A stretch of 18,697 nt of DNA from CAZMLC01 sp964567125 (GCA_964567125.1 CAZMLC010000056.1:1-18697), one strand, 5' to 3'. Shown: positions 5,858-14,798, counted from the stretch's first letter. The notes: generated by a model from the sequence alone, not told the origin. A program made the numbers and translations.

Positions 5858-8800
5858 TTAGCGCTGACTCATAACAAAACTGTAGGCATTGCGGAAGAGT
5901 CGCATCCACGGTCCGGCGTCACCCGTAAACAGATCGGACGAACGGTAGGAGAGTTGCGCCGCGCGGAACCCGCGTTCAGGATGCGGCATCAGGATTGTCG
6001 CACGGCCGTCCTCGGAGGTAAAGCCCGTCAAACCGCCTGCGGAACCGTTGGGATTCCACGGGTAGCGTTCCGTCGCCGCACCGCGGCCATCAACAAAACG
6101 CAATGCCGGCTTTACGCGCTGCGCATCGTCATCCGACTCGAAGACCGCCAAGCCCTCGCCGTGTGCAACAGCGATCGGCAGGCGCGAACCAGCCATGCCA
6201 GCCAGCAAAACGGACGGCGACTCCATCACCTCCAACGTGGCGTAACGGGCTTCGAACTGTTCGGAAATATTGCGGCGGAATTGCGGCCAGTGCTGCGCGC
6301 CGGGAATAATGTTTTTCAGCTGTGAAACCATCTGGCACCCGTTGCAGACACCGAGCGTCACGGTATCGGGACGTTCAAAGAAGCGCTTGAACATGGCGGA
6401 GAGACGATCGTTGTACAGGATACTGCGCGCCCAGCCGGACCCGGCCCCCAGCACATCGCCGTACGAGAAGCCGCCGCATGCGACCACAGCATTGAAGTGC
6501 GCCAGATCCACACGCCCACTCAACAAGTCGGTCATGTGCACATCGCTGGATTCAAAACCCGCCAGGGCGAAGGCTGCTGCCATTTCAACATGTCCGTTGA
6601 CCCCCTGCTCGCGCAGAATCGCCATGCGCGGTTTTGCACGACCGGCCGAGGCCTTGATGTAGGGAATTTCATCGGGATTGTAAGTGACGTTAAACGTCAT
6701 CCCCGGATCTTCATCATCCAGCGCGTTGTCATATTCCTGCTTCGCGCAAACAGGGTTATCGCGCAGCGCCTGCATCTTATAGGTCAGTTCCGACCAGGCG
6801 CGACGCACCTGGCGCAACGTCAAATCGATCACGACCTGACCGGCAACCTTTACTTTGATCACGCGGTCGTTCGTCACCTGGCCAATCGCATGGCAGATCG
6901 GAGCCTTGGCCAATCCGTAGCGCGCCAGCACCTGCATCACCTCATCGAGCTTTTCATTGGCGACCTGCACGACCGCGCCCAGCTCTTCATTGAACAGCGC
7001 CGCAAAGGAGTCTGTTCCAGGCAGTTCAACCTGCACGCCGCGTCCGCCGGAAATAGCCATCTCGACCAGCGTGACAGCGACACCGCCATCAGAGCGATCA
7101 TGATAAGCGAGCAACGCCTGCTTTTCAACCAATTCCTGCATTGCTTCAAAAAAGGCTTTTAACAAGGCGGGTTGGTCAGCGTCCGCGGGCTTATCACCGA
7201 CTTGATTGTAGACCTGCGCCACCGCGCTTGCACCTAACCGACACTTGCCGCGACCAAGATCGATCAGTAGCAGTGTGCTGCTACCGGGCTTGAGATCGGG
7301 CGTCACGGTTTTGCGAACATCCTGGACGGGCGAAAAGGCGCTGACAATTAAACTCAGCGGAGCCACCTGCTTGTGCGAGGCCCCTGCTGCGTCCTGCCAC
7401 ACGGTGCGCATCGAAAGCGAGTCCTTCCCGACAGGGATTGAAACGCCGATTTGCGGACAGAAATCAATGCCCACCGCCTTGACCGTATCAAAGAGTTTGG
7501 CATCTTCGCCGACTTCACCGCAGGCGCACATCCAATTGGCTGAGAGCTTCACATTGCCAATCGCCCCCACATTCGCGGCGGCAAGGTTGGTCAACGCTTC
7601 CGCGACGGCCATACGTCCCGCCGCGGGCGCATCCAACACCGCGACCGGCGTGCGTTCACCCGTGGACATCGATTCGCCGGCATACGTCTGATAGCCGGCG
7701 ATCGTCACCGCGCAGTCGGCCACAGGAAGCTGGTAACGTCCCACCATCTGGTCGCGATGCACCATGCCGGTCACCGTGCGATCGGCGATCGTAATCAGGA
7801 AGGTCTTGTCGGCAACAGCAGGCAAATGTAAAACGCGCAGCAGCGCATCGGTGGGCGAGATCTTTGCGAAGTTCAACGCCTGCGTCGGCTCGCTGAAATG
7901 CGTGACCGTGCGCAGCATGCGCGGCGGTTTACCCAGCAGCACGCGGATATCCATATCGATCGGATCGTCATTGAAATGCTCGTCGTGCAGAACCAGCCGC
8001 TCATCATCGCGCGCAACGCCGATGAACGCCACAGGACACCGTTCGCGTTCACACAGGGCTTCAAAGCGTTCACGATCTTCCGGACGGATCGCCAGCACAT
8101 ACCGCTCCTGCGCTTCACAACACCAGATCTCCATGGGGCTCATGGATTTTTCCTCGTTGTGAATCGCGCGCAACGAAAAGGTCGCGCCGGTCTTTTCGAC
8201 CAGTTCCGGGCAGCCGTTTGAAAGTCCACCCGCGCCAATGTCGTGGATGCTTAAAATCGGATTCGCTTCGCCCAGTGCAATGCAGGCATCAATGACCTCC
8301 TGGCAGCGGCGCTCGACTTCCGCATTGCCGCGCTGCACGGAATTGAAATCAAGCGCTTCATCGTTGCTGCCGGTCGCCATGGAGGACGCCGCGCCACCGC
8401 CCAGCCCGATGCGCATGGCCGGACCGCCGATCTGCACGATCAACGCGCTTGGCGGAACCTCTTTTTTATAAACCTGGCTTCTGCGGATATTTCCCATGCC
8501 ACCGGCCAGCATGATGGGCTTGTGATATCCCCGCAGGCGGCCTGCTACAGCCTCTTCATACGTCCGGAAGAACCCGCAGAGCTGCGGACGTCCATATTCG
8601 TTGCCAAATGCCGCACCGCCAATCGGTCCCTCCAACATGATGGAAAGGGGCGATGCCAACCGCGAGGGAAATTCCGCATACGTCTTTTCCCACGGCATCT
8701 GATAGCCCGGAATATTCAGATTCGAAACCATGAAGCCCGCTATGCCAGCCTTGCTCTTGGAGCCGATTCCGGTTGCAGCTTCGTCGCGAATTTCACCGCC

Positions 8801-9730
8801 CACGCCTGTCGCCGCACCTGGATAGGGCGAAATCGCGGTCGGATGGTTATGCGTCTCGACCTTCATCAGCATGTCGACCTGATCCAGTTCGAACCGATAG
8901 ACCTTGCTTGTCGTATCGATCTGAAACGCCTGTGTCTGCACCCCTTCGACCACACCGGAGTTGTCTGTATATGCGACCAATGTTCCCTGGGGATTGCACT
9001 GATGCGTATGCTTGATCATGCTAAAAAGAGAGGGTTCCTTCTTCTCGCCGTCAATCACCCACTCGGCATTGAAAATCTTGTGCCGGCAGTGCTCGGAGTT
9101 GACCTGTCCGAACATCACCAGTTCCGTATCTGTCGGATTGCGTCCGGCTTTACTGTAGTTTTCGAAAAGGTACTGGATCTCCTCGTTGCTGAGCGCCAAC
9201 CCCATGCTGCTGTTCGCCGCTTCCAGCGCACAACGACCTTTGCCGAGCACATCGAAAACCTTACCCGGCGCAGGCGGACGATGAGCGAAGAAGTCAGATA
9301 AATCCGTATAGACACCCTCGATCATGCGATCATGCAGCACATTCATGACCGGCTGCAACTGTTCAAGCTCAACCGGGATGCCATCCGCGGAAACGGAGAA
9401 ACAAACACCGCGCTCCACGCGCGATACGCCGTGAATCGAGCAGTTGTTGAAAATATCCGTCGCTTTGGACGACCACGGCGAGATCGTGCCTTTGCGCGGC
9501 GTAACAAAAAACGCCTGCGCATGGTCTGCCTGGAATAGGCCGGTAGCGCCCAACAGCGCAGACGCGCGCGCAAAACGATGTTCATCCAATGGCTCCGTCA
9601 GATCCAGCAGATAGACAAAATGGGCCTCGACATTGACCTGCCCCGAAACAACCTGCGCGATCGTCTCCGTTAAGCTATCCAACCGGAACGCTGAAAACGC
9701 ACGTACGCCTTGCAACATCATCATGCTCAT
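5858..9730 (-). CDS. purL: Phosphoribosylformylglycinamidine synthase, single-chain (large) type
   Basis: 1290 residues, catalysing FGAR + glutamine + ATP to FGAM in purine synthesis in the cytosol. It aligns by eye along its whole length with the E. coli 1295-residue enzyme. The N-terminal domain contains TPRKGTISPWSSKATDI. The linker region contains NSEHCRHKIFNA. The first synthetase half carries MKVETHNHPTAISPYPGAATG and GLGGGAASSMATGSNDEALD. The second half has GMVHRDQMVGRYQLPVADCA and GKDSLSMRT. The C-terminal class I glutaminase has nucleophile C1129 (GVCNGC) with H1250 and E1252 (MPHPERGF). The ATG at 9730 is preceded by GAAGGTG at good spacing; later ATGs follow at 9724, 9721 and 9718. 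It is first in a likely purL-mtaB-small membrane protein operon. This long form is typical of Proteobacteria and eukaryotes, while many bacteria use split PurS/PurQ/PurL. Confidence 0.97.
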   Translation of the reverse strand: MSMMMLQGVRAFSAFRLDSLTETIAQVVSGQVNVEAHFVYLLDLTEPLDEHRFARASALLGATGLFQADHAQAFFVTPRKGTISPWSSKATDIFNNCSIHGVSRVERGVCFSVSADGIPVELEQLQPVMNVLHDRMIEGVYTDLSDFFAHRPPAPGKVFDVLGKGRCALEAANSSMGLALSNEEIQYLFENYSKAGRNPTDTELVMFGQVNSEHCRHKIFNAEWVIDGEKKEPSLFSMIKHTHQCNPQGTLVAYTDNSGVVEGVQTQAFQIDTTSKVYRFELDQVDMLMKVETHNHPTAISPYPGAATGVGGEIRDEAATGIGSKSKAGIAGFMVSNLNIPGYQMPWEKTYAEFPSRLASPLSIMLEGPIGGAAFGNEYGRPQLCGFFRTYEEAVAGRLRGYHKPIMLAGGMGNIRRSQVYKKEVPPSALIVQIGGPAMRIGLGGGAASSMATGSNDEALDFNSVQRGNAEVERRCQEVIDACIALGEANPILSIHDIGAGGLSNGCPELVEKTGATFSLRAIHNEEKSMSPMEIWCCEAQERYVLAIRPEDRERFEALCERERCPVAFIGVARDDERLVLHDEHFNDDPIDMDIRVLLGKPPRMLRTVTHFSEPTQALNFAKISPTDALLRVLHLPAVADKTFLITIADRTVTGMVHRDQMVGRYQLPVADCAVTIAGYQTYAGESMSTGERTPVAVLDAPAAGRMAVAEALTNLAAANVGAIGNVKLSANWMCACGEVGEDAKLFDTVKAVGIDFCPQIGVSIPVGKDSLSMRTVWQDAAGASHKQVAPLSLIVSAFSPVQDVRKTVTPDLKPGSSTLLLIDLGRGKCRLGASAVAQVYNQVGDKPADADQPALLKAFFEAMQELVEKQALLAYHDRSDGGVAVTLVEMAISGGRGVQVELPGTDSFAALFNEELGAVVQVANEKLDEVMQVLARYGLAKAPICHAIGQVTNDRVIKVKVAGQVVIDLTLRQVRRAWSELTYKMQALRDNPVCAKQEYDNALDDEDPGMTFNVTYNPDEIPYIKASAGRAKPRMAILREQGVNGHVEMAAAFALAGFESSDVHMTDLLSGRVDLAHFNAVVACGGFSYGDVLGAGSGWARSILYNDRLSAMFKRFFERPDTVTLGVCNGCQMVSQLKNIIPGAQHWPQFRRNISEQFEARYATLEVMESPSVLLAGMAGSRLPIAVAHGEGLAVFESDDDAQRVKPALRFVDGRGAATERYPWNPNGSAGGLTGFTSEDGRATILMPHPERGFRAAQLSYRSSDLFTGDAGPWMRLFRNAYSFVMSQR

Positions 9731-9775
9731 GAACAAACACCTTCACTGGTAGAAAACAACGTTTAGAAAGGATTT

Positions 9776-9805
9776 ATACTATCAAATCCACGCCGTCGTT
9801 CGCAA
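9776..9805 (-). promoter_or_regulatory. Candidate purL promoter
   Basis: On the minus strand, TTGCGA (9800-9805) and TAGTAT (9776-9781) are separated by 18 bases in the 93-base gap between the coiled-coil gene stop and purL. Each box matches consensus at four of six positions. purL may also be read through from the upstream gene. I see no PurR-type operator. Confidence 0.3.
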
Positions 9806-9823
9806 CTCTATCTGCGGAAGAGT

Positions 9824-11563
9824 TTAGTTTTTGAAGCGCATCCAGTGCGGCAGCTTAATGTCGTGGCTATTCGACAGAATCGAGGGCGACTGTGTTTCCG
9901 CGGCAGGTGTGCCGCGCGATTCCTTTTCGAGCGCATCAATGCGCGCAAGCAAGAGTGTTTGCGTCTGCTGGAATTGCTCGCGTTCGGTCAAATAACGGCG
10001 ACGCTCCTCGGAGAGTTCCTGCTCACGTCGCTGCAACTGCTCGGAGATATCGCCGAATTGACGTTCCAGCCGCTCGCTGTCCGTCCGCTGATTCTGCTGA
10101 CGAACCGCTTCGACTTCATAGTTTTTAAGCTTGCGCTGCAAATCACGCTCTCGCTCTTCAACCATGCGCAATTCCCGCTCATGCCGCATCCGCAGCGCTT
10201 CATATTCCATGCGCATCCGCGCCACATTTTGATCCGACGCCTGCTCCCGCACAACGCGCTTCGTCATATCGACCGGACTATCACCGAGCTGACGTAACAG
10301 ATTCTGTTTTCGATCCGTCAAAATGGCGAGTCGTTTTGTCCCAAAATCCTTCAGCTGTTCGAGATTGGCCCGTTCCCGTTCGAGCGTTGCGGTTAATTCG
10401 TCGACCTCCTCGCGCATCAGCAGATAGAGCGCGGTCCGTTCCTCATAAAAGTGCTCAACCTCTTCGGGCGATTGACTGCATAACTTTTGAAGTTGCGCAA
10501 TCTTCTCGCTGTGCGCGACGGCATTTGAATTGGACTCCTCAAGCACTTCGGCGAGTTCGCGTTCAAGTTCTTGCTCATGCGCACGCGCCTGGTCGGTTTG
10601 GGCCTGCAATGTTTTTGCGTTTTCCTCAAGCGCCGCAGAACTGCGTTCTAGCTCCGCAAAACGGGCCGTCAATTCGCGCAGGTCCTGTTCCCGTTCCGCA
10701 ACGCTCGCTTTCAACGCGGATACGTTCGTTTTTTCCGCATCGAGCGCCTCGCGTATCACAACGAGTTCACTCTCCTTGGAACTGATGAGCGCGACTTGCT
10801 TTTCGTAGACGCCCTGTGTGTTCGCCAACGTGCTTTCCAACGTCTGTACGCGTCCGAGTAACTGTTCGATCTGGCGCTGCTGACCGAGATCGCCCTGCTT
10901 GAGCTGCTGATCGAAAAATGTAACCTGTTCGTTCAGTTTCTTAATCTGCAGGTCCGCCTCGGCCAACGCGCTTTTTGCAGCATTGCGCTCCTGTTCAACT
11001 GCGCTGAGTGCATCCGCGCTTAGCTTACGCGTCTGCGCAATAAGCGCATCACGTTCGGCAAGTTGCTTTTTCAAGTCTGCGGTAGCTTTGGTAATCGCCT
11101 GCGCCATGGCCACGGAAGCATCCTTCTTCAACAGAATGATCTGCTCCTCCTGCTCCGCGAATTGACGCTGAAGCTCCGCAAACTGCCGGCGCAAAAGGCG
11201 TTGATCCTCCGCATCTGAAGTTTCTGCTTCGGCATGCTCATCCAGCTCGGAAGACAACAGGATTCGCGCCGATGAACTGACCTTGCCCGATTGAATCAGC
11301 ATCTCGGCAACAGACCGGTTAAAGGGACCAAACGGATCTTCGTTACCATCTTTGATAAACCATTTGATCTCTAAAAAATCAACCGTTGCCGCCGCGACCC
11401 AGTTTTTGCGATCCGTGGACACTTCGTGTTCCGCGAGGACTTGGCCGCGTTCAGCCCAGCCAATCAGCCCTTCTTTATAGGTCGGCCCGAAAATGCAATC
11501 GCCACTGGTACGCAGATACCACTGTTGCTCATCCTCTGTTACAGCTTGATTACTTTTGGCCAT
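9824..11563 (-). CDS. Long coiled-coil protein with two N-terminal GYF-like (DUF4339) domains
   Basis: 579 residues from the ATG at 11563, which has GGGGA nine bases upstream; an ATG at 11578 would add five residues but has no ribosome binding site. Residues 15-55 (WYLRTSGDCIFGPTYKEGL ... W55) match the GYF_2/DUF4339 pattern W-Y-x(n)-GP-x(n)-L-x(n)-G. A second, diverged copy covers about 68-104 (W68, DPFGPFNRS, EMLIQSGKVS). From about 120 to 555 the chain is almost entirely Glu/Gln/Arg/Leu heptad-like coiled coil with no Gly/Pro breaks apart from a short SPVDMTKR hinge. It ends with a short conserved-looking tail (HDIKLPHWMRFKN). No signal peptide or membrane segment is visible, so it is cytoplasmic, perhaps a scaffold. 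The GYF folds may bind proline-rich partners. The role is unknown. It is divergent from the NYN-LOTUS gene. Confidence 0.8.
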   Translation of the reverse strand: MAKSNQAVTEDEQQWYLRTSGDCIFGPTYKEGLIGWAERGQVLAEHEVSTDRKNWVAAATVDFLEIKWFIKDGNEDPFGPFNRSVAEMLIQSGKVSSSARILLSSELDEHAEAETSDAEDQRLLRRQFAELQRQFAEQEEQIILLKKDASVAMAQAITKATADLKKQLAERDALIAQTRKLSADALSAVEQERNAAKSALAEADLQIKKLNEQVTFFDQQLKQGDLGQQRQIEQLLGRVQTLESTLANTQGVYEKQVALISSKESELVVIREALDAEKTNVSALKASVAEREQDLRELTARFAELERSSAALEENAKTLQAQTDQARAHEQELERELAEVLEESNSNAVAHSEKIAQLQKLCSQSPEEVEHFYEERTALYLLMREEVDELTATLERERANLEQLKDFGTKRLAILTDRKQNLLRQLGDSPVDMTKRVVREQASDQNVARMRMEYEALRMRHERELRMVEERERDLQRKLKNYEVEAVRQQNQRTDSERLERQFGDISEQLQRREQELSEERRRYLTEREQFQQTQTLLLARIDALEKESRGTPAAETQSPSILSNSHDIKLPHWMRFKN

Positions 11564-11593
11564 ACGTTTAATCCCCATATCGAACAGACTTTA

Positions 11594-11622
11594 ATTATTC
11601 ATTAACCTTCGGAGATGTGCAA
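11594..11622 (-). promoter_or_regulatory. Promoter of the GYF/coiled-coil gene
   Basis: On the minus strand, TTGCAC (11617-11622) and AATAAT (11594-11599) are spaced by 17 bases. The expected transcript starts near 11587, leaving a short leader before the ATG at 11563 and only about nine bases before the ATG at 11578. This favours the later start. Confidence 0.5.
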
Positions 11623-11666
11623 GCGTAAATCATCGCAACGCGCGACCGCACGATGTGAAAAAACCG

Positions 11667-11695
11667 TTGCAGAATAGTCCACATATAGGCATAGT
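11667..11695 (+). promoter_or_regulatory. Candidate promoter of the NYN-LOTUS/cytochrome/esterase run
   Basis: TTGCAG (11667-11672), 17 bases, CATAGT (11690-11695). It is divergent from the coiled-coil gene promoter about 45 bases away, so one site between them could affect both. TAGTAT at 11692-11697 is an alternative -10 with a longer spacer. The match is weak. Confidence 0.3.
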
Positions 11696-11754
11696 ATTAG
11701 CGAACGTAGTGTTCACCTGCATCCACATCGCTCATGACCGCGACAGGAACTTTT

Positions 11755-12588
11755 ATGACCAATGATAAACTCGCCATACTGATTGACGCAGACAATGCAC
11801 AACCTTCAACCATCAAAGCCCTCCTCGCCGAGGTCTCGCGGTACGGCACCGCGACGATTAAACGGATTTACGGCGACTGGACCTCGGAGCGTCTGAAAGG
11901 CTGGAAAAGCGTGCTCAATATTCATGCCATACAGCCGATCCAGCAGTTTGCCTATACCACTGGAAAAAACGCGACAGATGCCGCCTTGATTATCGACGCC
12001 ATGGATTTGCTCCACTCCGGGCAGGTGAATGGCTTTTGCCTTGTTTCGTCCGACAGTGACTTCACACGCCTGGCCACGCGCCTGCGCGAAGCAGGACTGG
12101 TTGTCTACGGCTTCGGCGAACGAAAGACACCTGCGCCTTTTGTCGCCGCATGCGACAAATTCGTGTATACGGAAATTTTGCGCGATACGGAGACGCAGAA
12201 CGACGAGAAAACAGCCTCGCTTCCTGCCGACAGCACGCTGCCGTCAGGGCCCTCTTCCGCCCCTCCGACCGATGAAGCGGCCATTCCGTCGTTGAAGCCC
12301 ATCCTTGCTTCGGCAGTCGTGGCTACCGCACTGGATGACGGCTGGGCGCACCTCGGGCAAATCGGCCATTTTCTCGTCAAGAATCATCCGGCCTTTGATC
12401 CGCGCAATTACGGTTTTCAAAAGCTGGGTGAACTGGTACGCAACCAGCCCTACCTTGAGGTCAAAGAGGTGAAGCCGAACGCGAAGAACGGAACGGCTCA
12501 GCTCTTTATCCGACTGAAGCAGCCGCTACTGCCTGCGCGGACAAGTACCGCGCGACCTCAGGCACCTGCCAAGCGAACAAAACGGTAG
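11755..12588 (+). CDS. NYN-domain (LabA/DUF88-like) putative RNase with C-terminal OST-HTH/LOTUS domain
   Basis: 277 residues. The ATG at 11755 has AGGA seven bases upstream; an ATG at 11734 lacks one. The NYN (PIN-like) nuclease domain spans about residues 5-150, with the metal-binding acidic set D11/D13 (LIDADN), D75 and D81/D84 (TDAALIIDAMD) and D100/D102 (VSSDSDF). A low-complexity Thr/Ser/Pro linker (about 155-180) leads to an OST-HTH/LOTUS domain (about 183-262: LKPILASAVVATALDDGW, then NYGFQKLGELVRN), a fold that binds RNA, including G-quadruplex RNA in eukaryotic relatives. A basic tail follows. Bacterial NYN-LOTUS proteins of this layout are widespread but poorly studied. The likely role is a cytoplasmic RNA-degrading or RNA-processing enzyme. 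A cytochrome gene follows after 19 bases. Confidence 0.9.
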   Translation: MTNDKLAILIDADNAQPSTIKALLAEVSRYGTATIKRIYGDWTSERLKGWKSVLNIHAIQPIQQFAYTTGKNATDAALIIDAMDLLHSGQVNGFCLVSSDSDFTRLATRLREAGLVVYGFGERKTPAPFVAACDKFVYTEILRDTETQNDEKTASLPADSTLPSGPSSAPPTDEAAIPSLKPILASAVVATALDDGWAHLGQIGHFLVKNHPAFDPRNYGFQKLGELVRNQPYLEVKEVKPNAKNGTAQLFIRLKQPLLPARTSTARPQAPAKRTKR

Positions 12589-12607
12589 CGGATATTTCTA
12601 CCCCATT

Positions 12608-14794
12608 ATGGCTGTGACAACGCAAACATTCCCCTTGATGAAAGCGCTGGTGGTTGCTGATACGTGCATTGTCATCGCTATTGCTGTCACGTTTTACGTT
12701 ACCCGACAGCCCGAAACCAGCGCGTATGCCGGTTCATCGTCGTGCAGCGAATGCCATGCCCCGTTCTATCAAAAATGGGAACACTCGCATCATGGCAAAG
12801 CCATGCAACCCGTCACAGACGCGTTTGTCCAAACACAGCTGACGGCATTGCCAGAACCGCTGGTTGTCAGCAACACGCTTCGCTATACCCTTGATCTGAC
12901 GCGCAGAATGCTGTACGAGCATGATCACACAGCGACAACCTCCTATCCCATCCTGCATGCGCTTGGCGGCAAAAATGTCTTTTATTTTTTAACCCAGCTC
13001 GACAAAGGCAAGCTTCAGACTCTACCGCTGGCTTACAATGTGGCGCAAAAAAAATGGTTCCACACCACGCACTCCATGGTGCGTCACTTTCTTGATGCGA
13101 ACGATGCGCCGCTTGATTGGCGCGACCCGATGCTGACGTTTAACACCTCCTGTTTCGGCTGTCATGTCAGTCAGCTGGAAAAAAACTATGATCCGAAGAC
13201 GGACCGTTACACCACGCGCTGGCGCGAACCTGGCATCAGCTGCGAAAGCTGTCATGGTCCCTGTACAGAACATGTCCGCTATTACAAAAAACATCCTGCC
13301 GCAACGGGATCCACCAATCTCCTGCTGACCAGCTGGCGCTCCTTCACCCCGGAACAAAACATCTACGCCTGCGCGCCCTGCCATGCGAAAATGCGTCCGA
13401 TCTCTGAACGCTTCGTGCCCGGTGAAAATTATTTTGATCACTATGACCTCACCTGTCTGGAACATGCCGATTTCAGCGCGGATGGCCGCGATCTGGGCGA
13501 AAACTACACCTACACGCTCTGGCTGCTCAATCCCTGTGCGCAAAAAAGCAAAATGGATTGCTCCTTCTGCCATACCTCCAGTGGACGCTACCGTTTCGCC
13601 GTGGGCGCCACCAATGAACCCAATGCCGCCTGCGTCTCCTGCCACACGGATAAACGCGCGAACAGCACAGCGCACACACACCATGCACCAACTCACACAA
13701 ACACACCGACGCTCTGCATCGCCTGTCACGCCCCAATGACCTCTTTTGCCGCCATGCGCCGGAGCGATCATTCGTTCCGTCCGCCGTGTCCGGAAGCCTC
13801 CGCGCGTTTCGGTTCAACATCTGCCTGTATCCTCTGTCATACGCGCAAAACAGAACCATGGGCCGCGGACATCGTCCGGCGCTGGCATCCTGATCCGCAA
13901 AGGCGGACACGGTATCTGACCGAAGCCCGCTGGATTGCGGAAGCGCGCACAAACACCTGGTCCCAGCTGGATGCGATCACGCGTGCGCTTGCCTCACCTT
14001 CCGTCAATCCAGTCCTCGCGACAACGTTGCTGCGTCTGATGCAGATCAATCCGCAACCCGCCATGCATGCCGCTGCTCGACAGTGCACAAACCATCCGCA
14101 CCCCTTGGTCCGCAGCGCCGCCATGACGCTACTGGCCTCCGACCTCGCAACGCGCGAAAGTCAGGTAACGTTGGTCCGCGGGTTGCTCGATCCGATCCGC
14201 CTTGTCCGCGTGCAGGCGGTGCAGGCGCTCGCGCAGCTTCCGGCGCAGGATCTCGATGCACAAACGCGCCGCCAGATCGAGTGTGTTGAAAAGGAACTTT
14301 TCAGCGCCTTTTCAGCGCGTCCTGACGACTGGAGTTCCGCCTATAACTGCGGACTTTATCTGATGAACAAAAATTCGCTTCACGACGCACTCAGCGCCTA
14401 TGAGACGGCGATCCGGTTACGTCCGGATGTCATCCTTCCCCGCGTCAACGCGGCTATTGTCCTTTCCCGGCAACAGCGCCTGCCCGAAGCCATTGAACAT
14501 CTGGAACAGGCCTATGCGTTAGCACCCTCCAACGGCGCGATCAACATCAATCTCGGTCTCGCCTGCGCGGAAAACAATCAGCCGCAGCGGGCGGAAAAGC
14601 ATCTGCGTATCGCGCTGTCTGATCCGCAGACGCGCGCACAAGCCGCATATAACTGCGCAATCCTGACTGCCCCCCGCGATCTCAACGAAGCGCTTGCTCT
14701 CCTGGACATTGCGCTCGAAACCAGCCCTTCAAACCTTCGCTATCGCGAAGCCAAACAGTACTACGAAACACAAAAACACAACACGACAAGGTAA
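12608..14794 (+). CDS. Octaheme c-type cytochrome fused to HEAT-like and TPR repeats
   Basis: 728 residues. A hydrophobic segment (13-31) serves as signal peptide or membrane anchor, exporting the protein. Eight CXXCH heme sites start at C46, C182, C212, C255, C318, C342, C370 and C407. The first block (GSSSCSECHAPFYQKWEHSHHGKAM) is typical of the cytochrome c554-like multiheme family. Between hemes 6 and 7 lies a His/Thr-rich, CA-repeat-encoded linker (about 350-367) that could supply distal heme ligands. Residues about 440-560 look like HEAT repeats (HPLVRSAAMTLLAS, RLVRVQAVQALAQL). Residues about 575-720 hold TPR units (AYNCGLYLMNKNSLHDALSAYE and following). It is probably a periplasmic electron carrier or a reductase with a protein-interaction arm. 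The ATG at 12608 has no ribosome binding site; an ATG at 12638 (MKALVV) is an alternative. The next gene begins four bases after the stop. Confidence 0.88.
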   Translation: MAVTTQTFPLMKALVVADTCIVIAIAVTFYVTRQPETSAYAGSSSCSECHAPFYQKWEHSHHGKAMQPVTDAFVQTQLTALPEPLVVSNTLRYTLDLTRRMLYEHDHTATTSYPILHALGGKNVFYFLTQLDKGKLQTLPLAYNVAQKKWFHTTHSMVRHFLDANDAPLDWRDPMLTFNTSCFGCHVSQLEKNYDPKTDRYTTRWREPGISCESCHGPCTEHVRYYKKHPAATGSTNLLLTSWRSFTPEQNIYACAPCHAKMRPISERFVPGENYFDHYDLTCLEHADFSADGRDLGENYTYTLWLLNPCAQKSKMDCSFCHTSSGRYRFAVGATNEPNAACVSCHTDKRANSTAHTHHAPTHTNTPTLCIACHAPMTSFAAMRRSDHSFRPPCPEASARFGSTSACILCHTRKTEPWAADIVRRWHPDPQRRTRYLTEARWIAEARTNTWSQLDAITRALASPSVNPVLATTLLRLMQINPQPAMHAAARQCTNHPHPLVRSAAMTLLASDLATRESQVTLVRGLLDPIRLVRVQAVQALAQLPAQDLDAQTRRQIECVEKELFSAFSARPDDWSSAYNCGLYLMNKNSLHDALSAYETAIRLRPDVILPRVNAAIVLSRQQRLPEAIEHLEQAYALAPSNGAININLGLACAENNQPQRAEKHLRIALSDPQTRAQAAYNCAILTAPRDLNEALALLDIALETSPSNLRYREAKQYYETQKHNTTR

Positions 14795-14798
14795 CGTT

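Noticed and set aside
5735..6325. 196-codon plus-strand open frame across the mtaB start and purL end
   Set aside because: It spans two clearly coding minus-strand genes and its translation is Arg/Ala-rich without motifs.
8522..9301. Long open frame of 259 codons on the plus strand inside purL
   Set aside because: It is antisense to a highly conserved part of PurL, has an implausible composition for a protein family and no ribosome binding site that I can see.
9804..9824. Six-pair stem (AACTCT/AGAGTT) between the coiled-coil gene and purL
   Set aside because: A T-run follows only in the plus direction, where no gene ends; in the minus direction no T-run is present.
13660..13712. CA-rich simple repeat
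   Set aside because: It is in frame within the cytochrome gene and encodes the His/Thr linker; it is not a tandem repeat array or CRISPR.
13022..13771. 249-codon open frame on the minus strand inside the cytochrome gene
   Set aside because: Antisense shadow of the heme-binding region; Gly/Val/Ala-rich translation without recognisable motifs.
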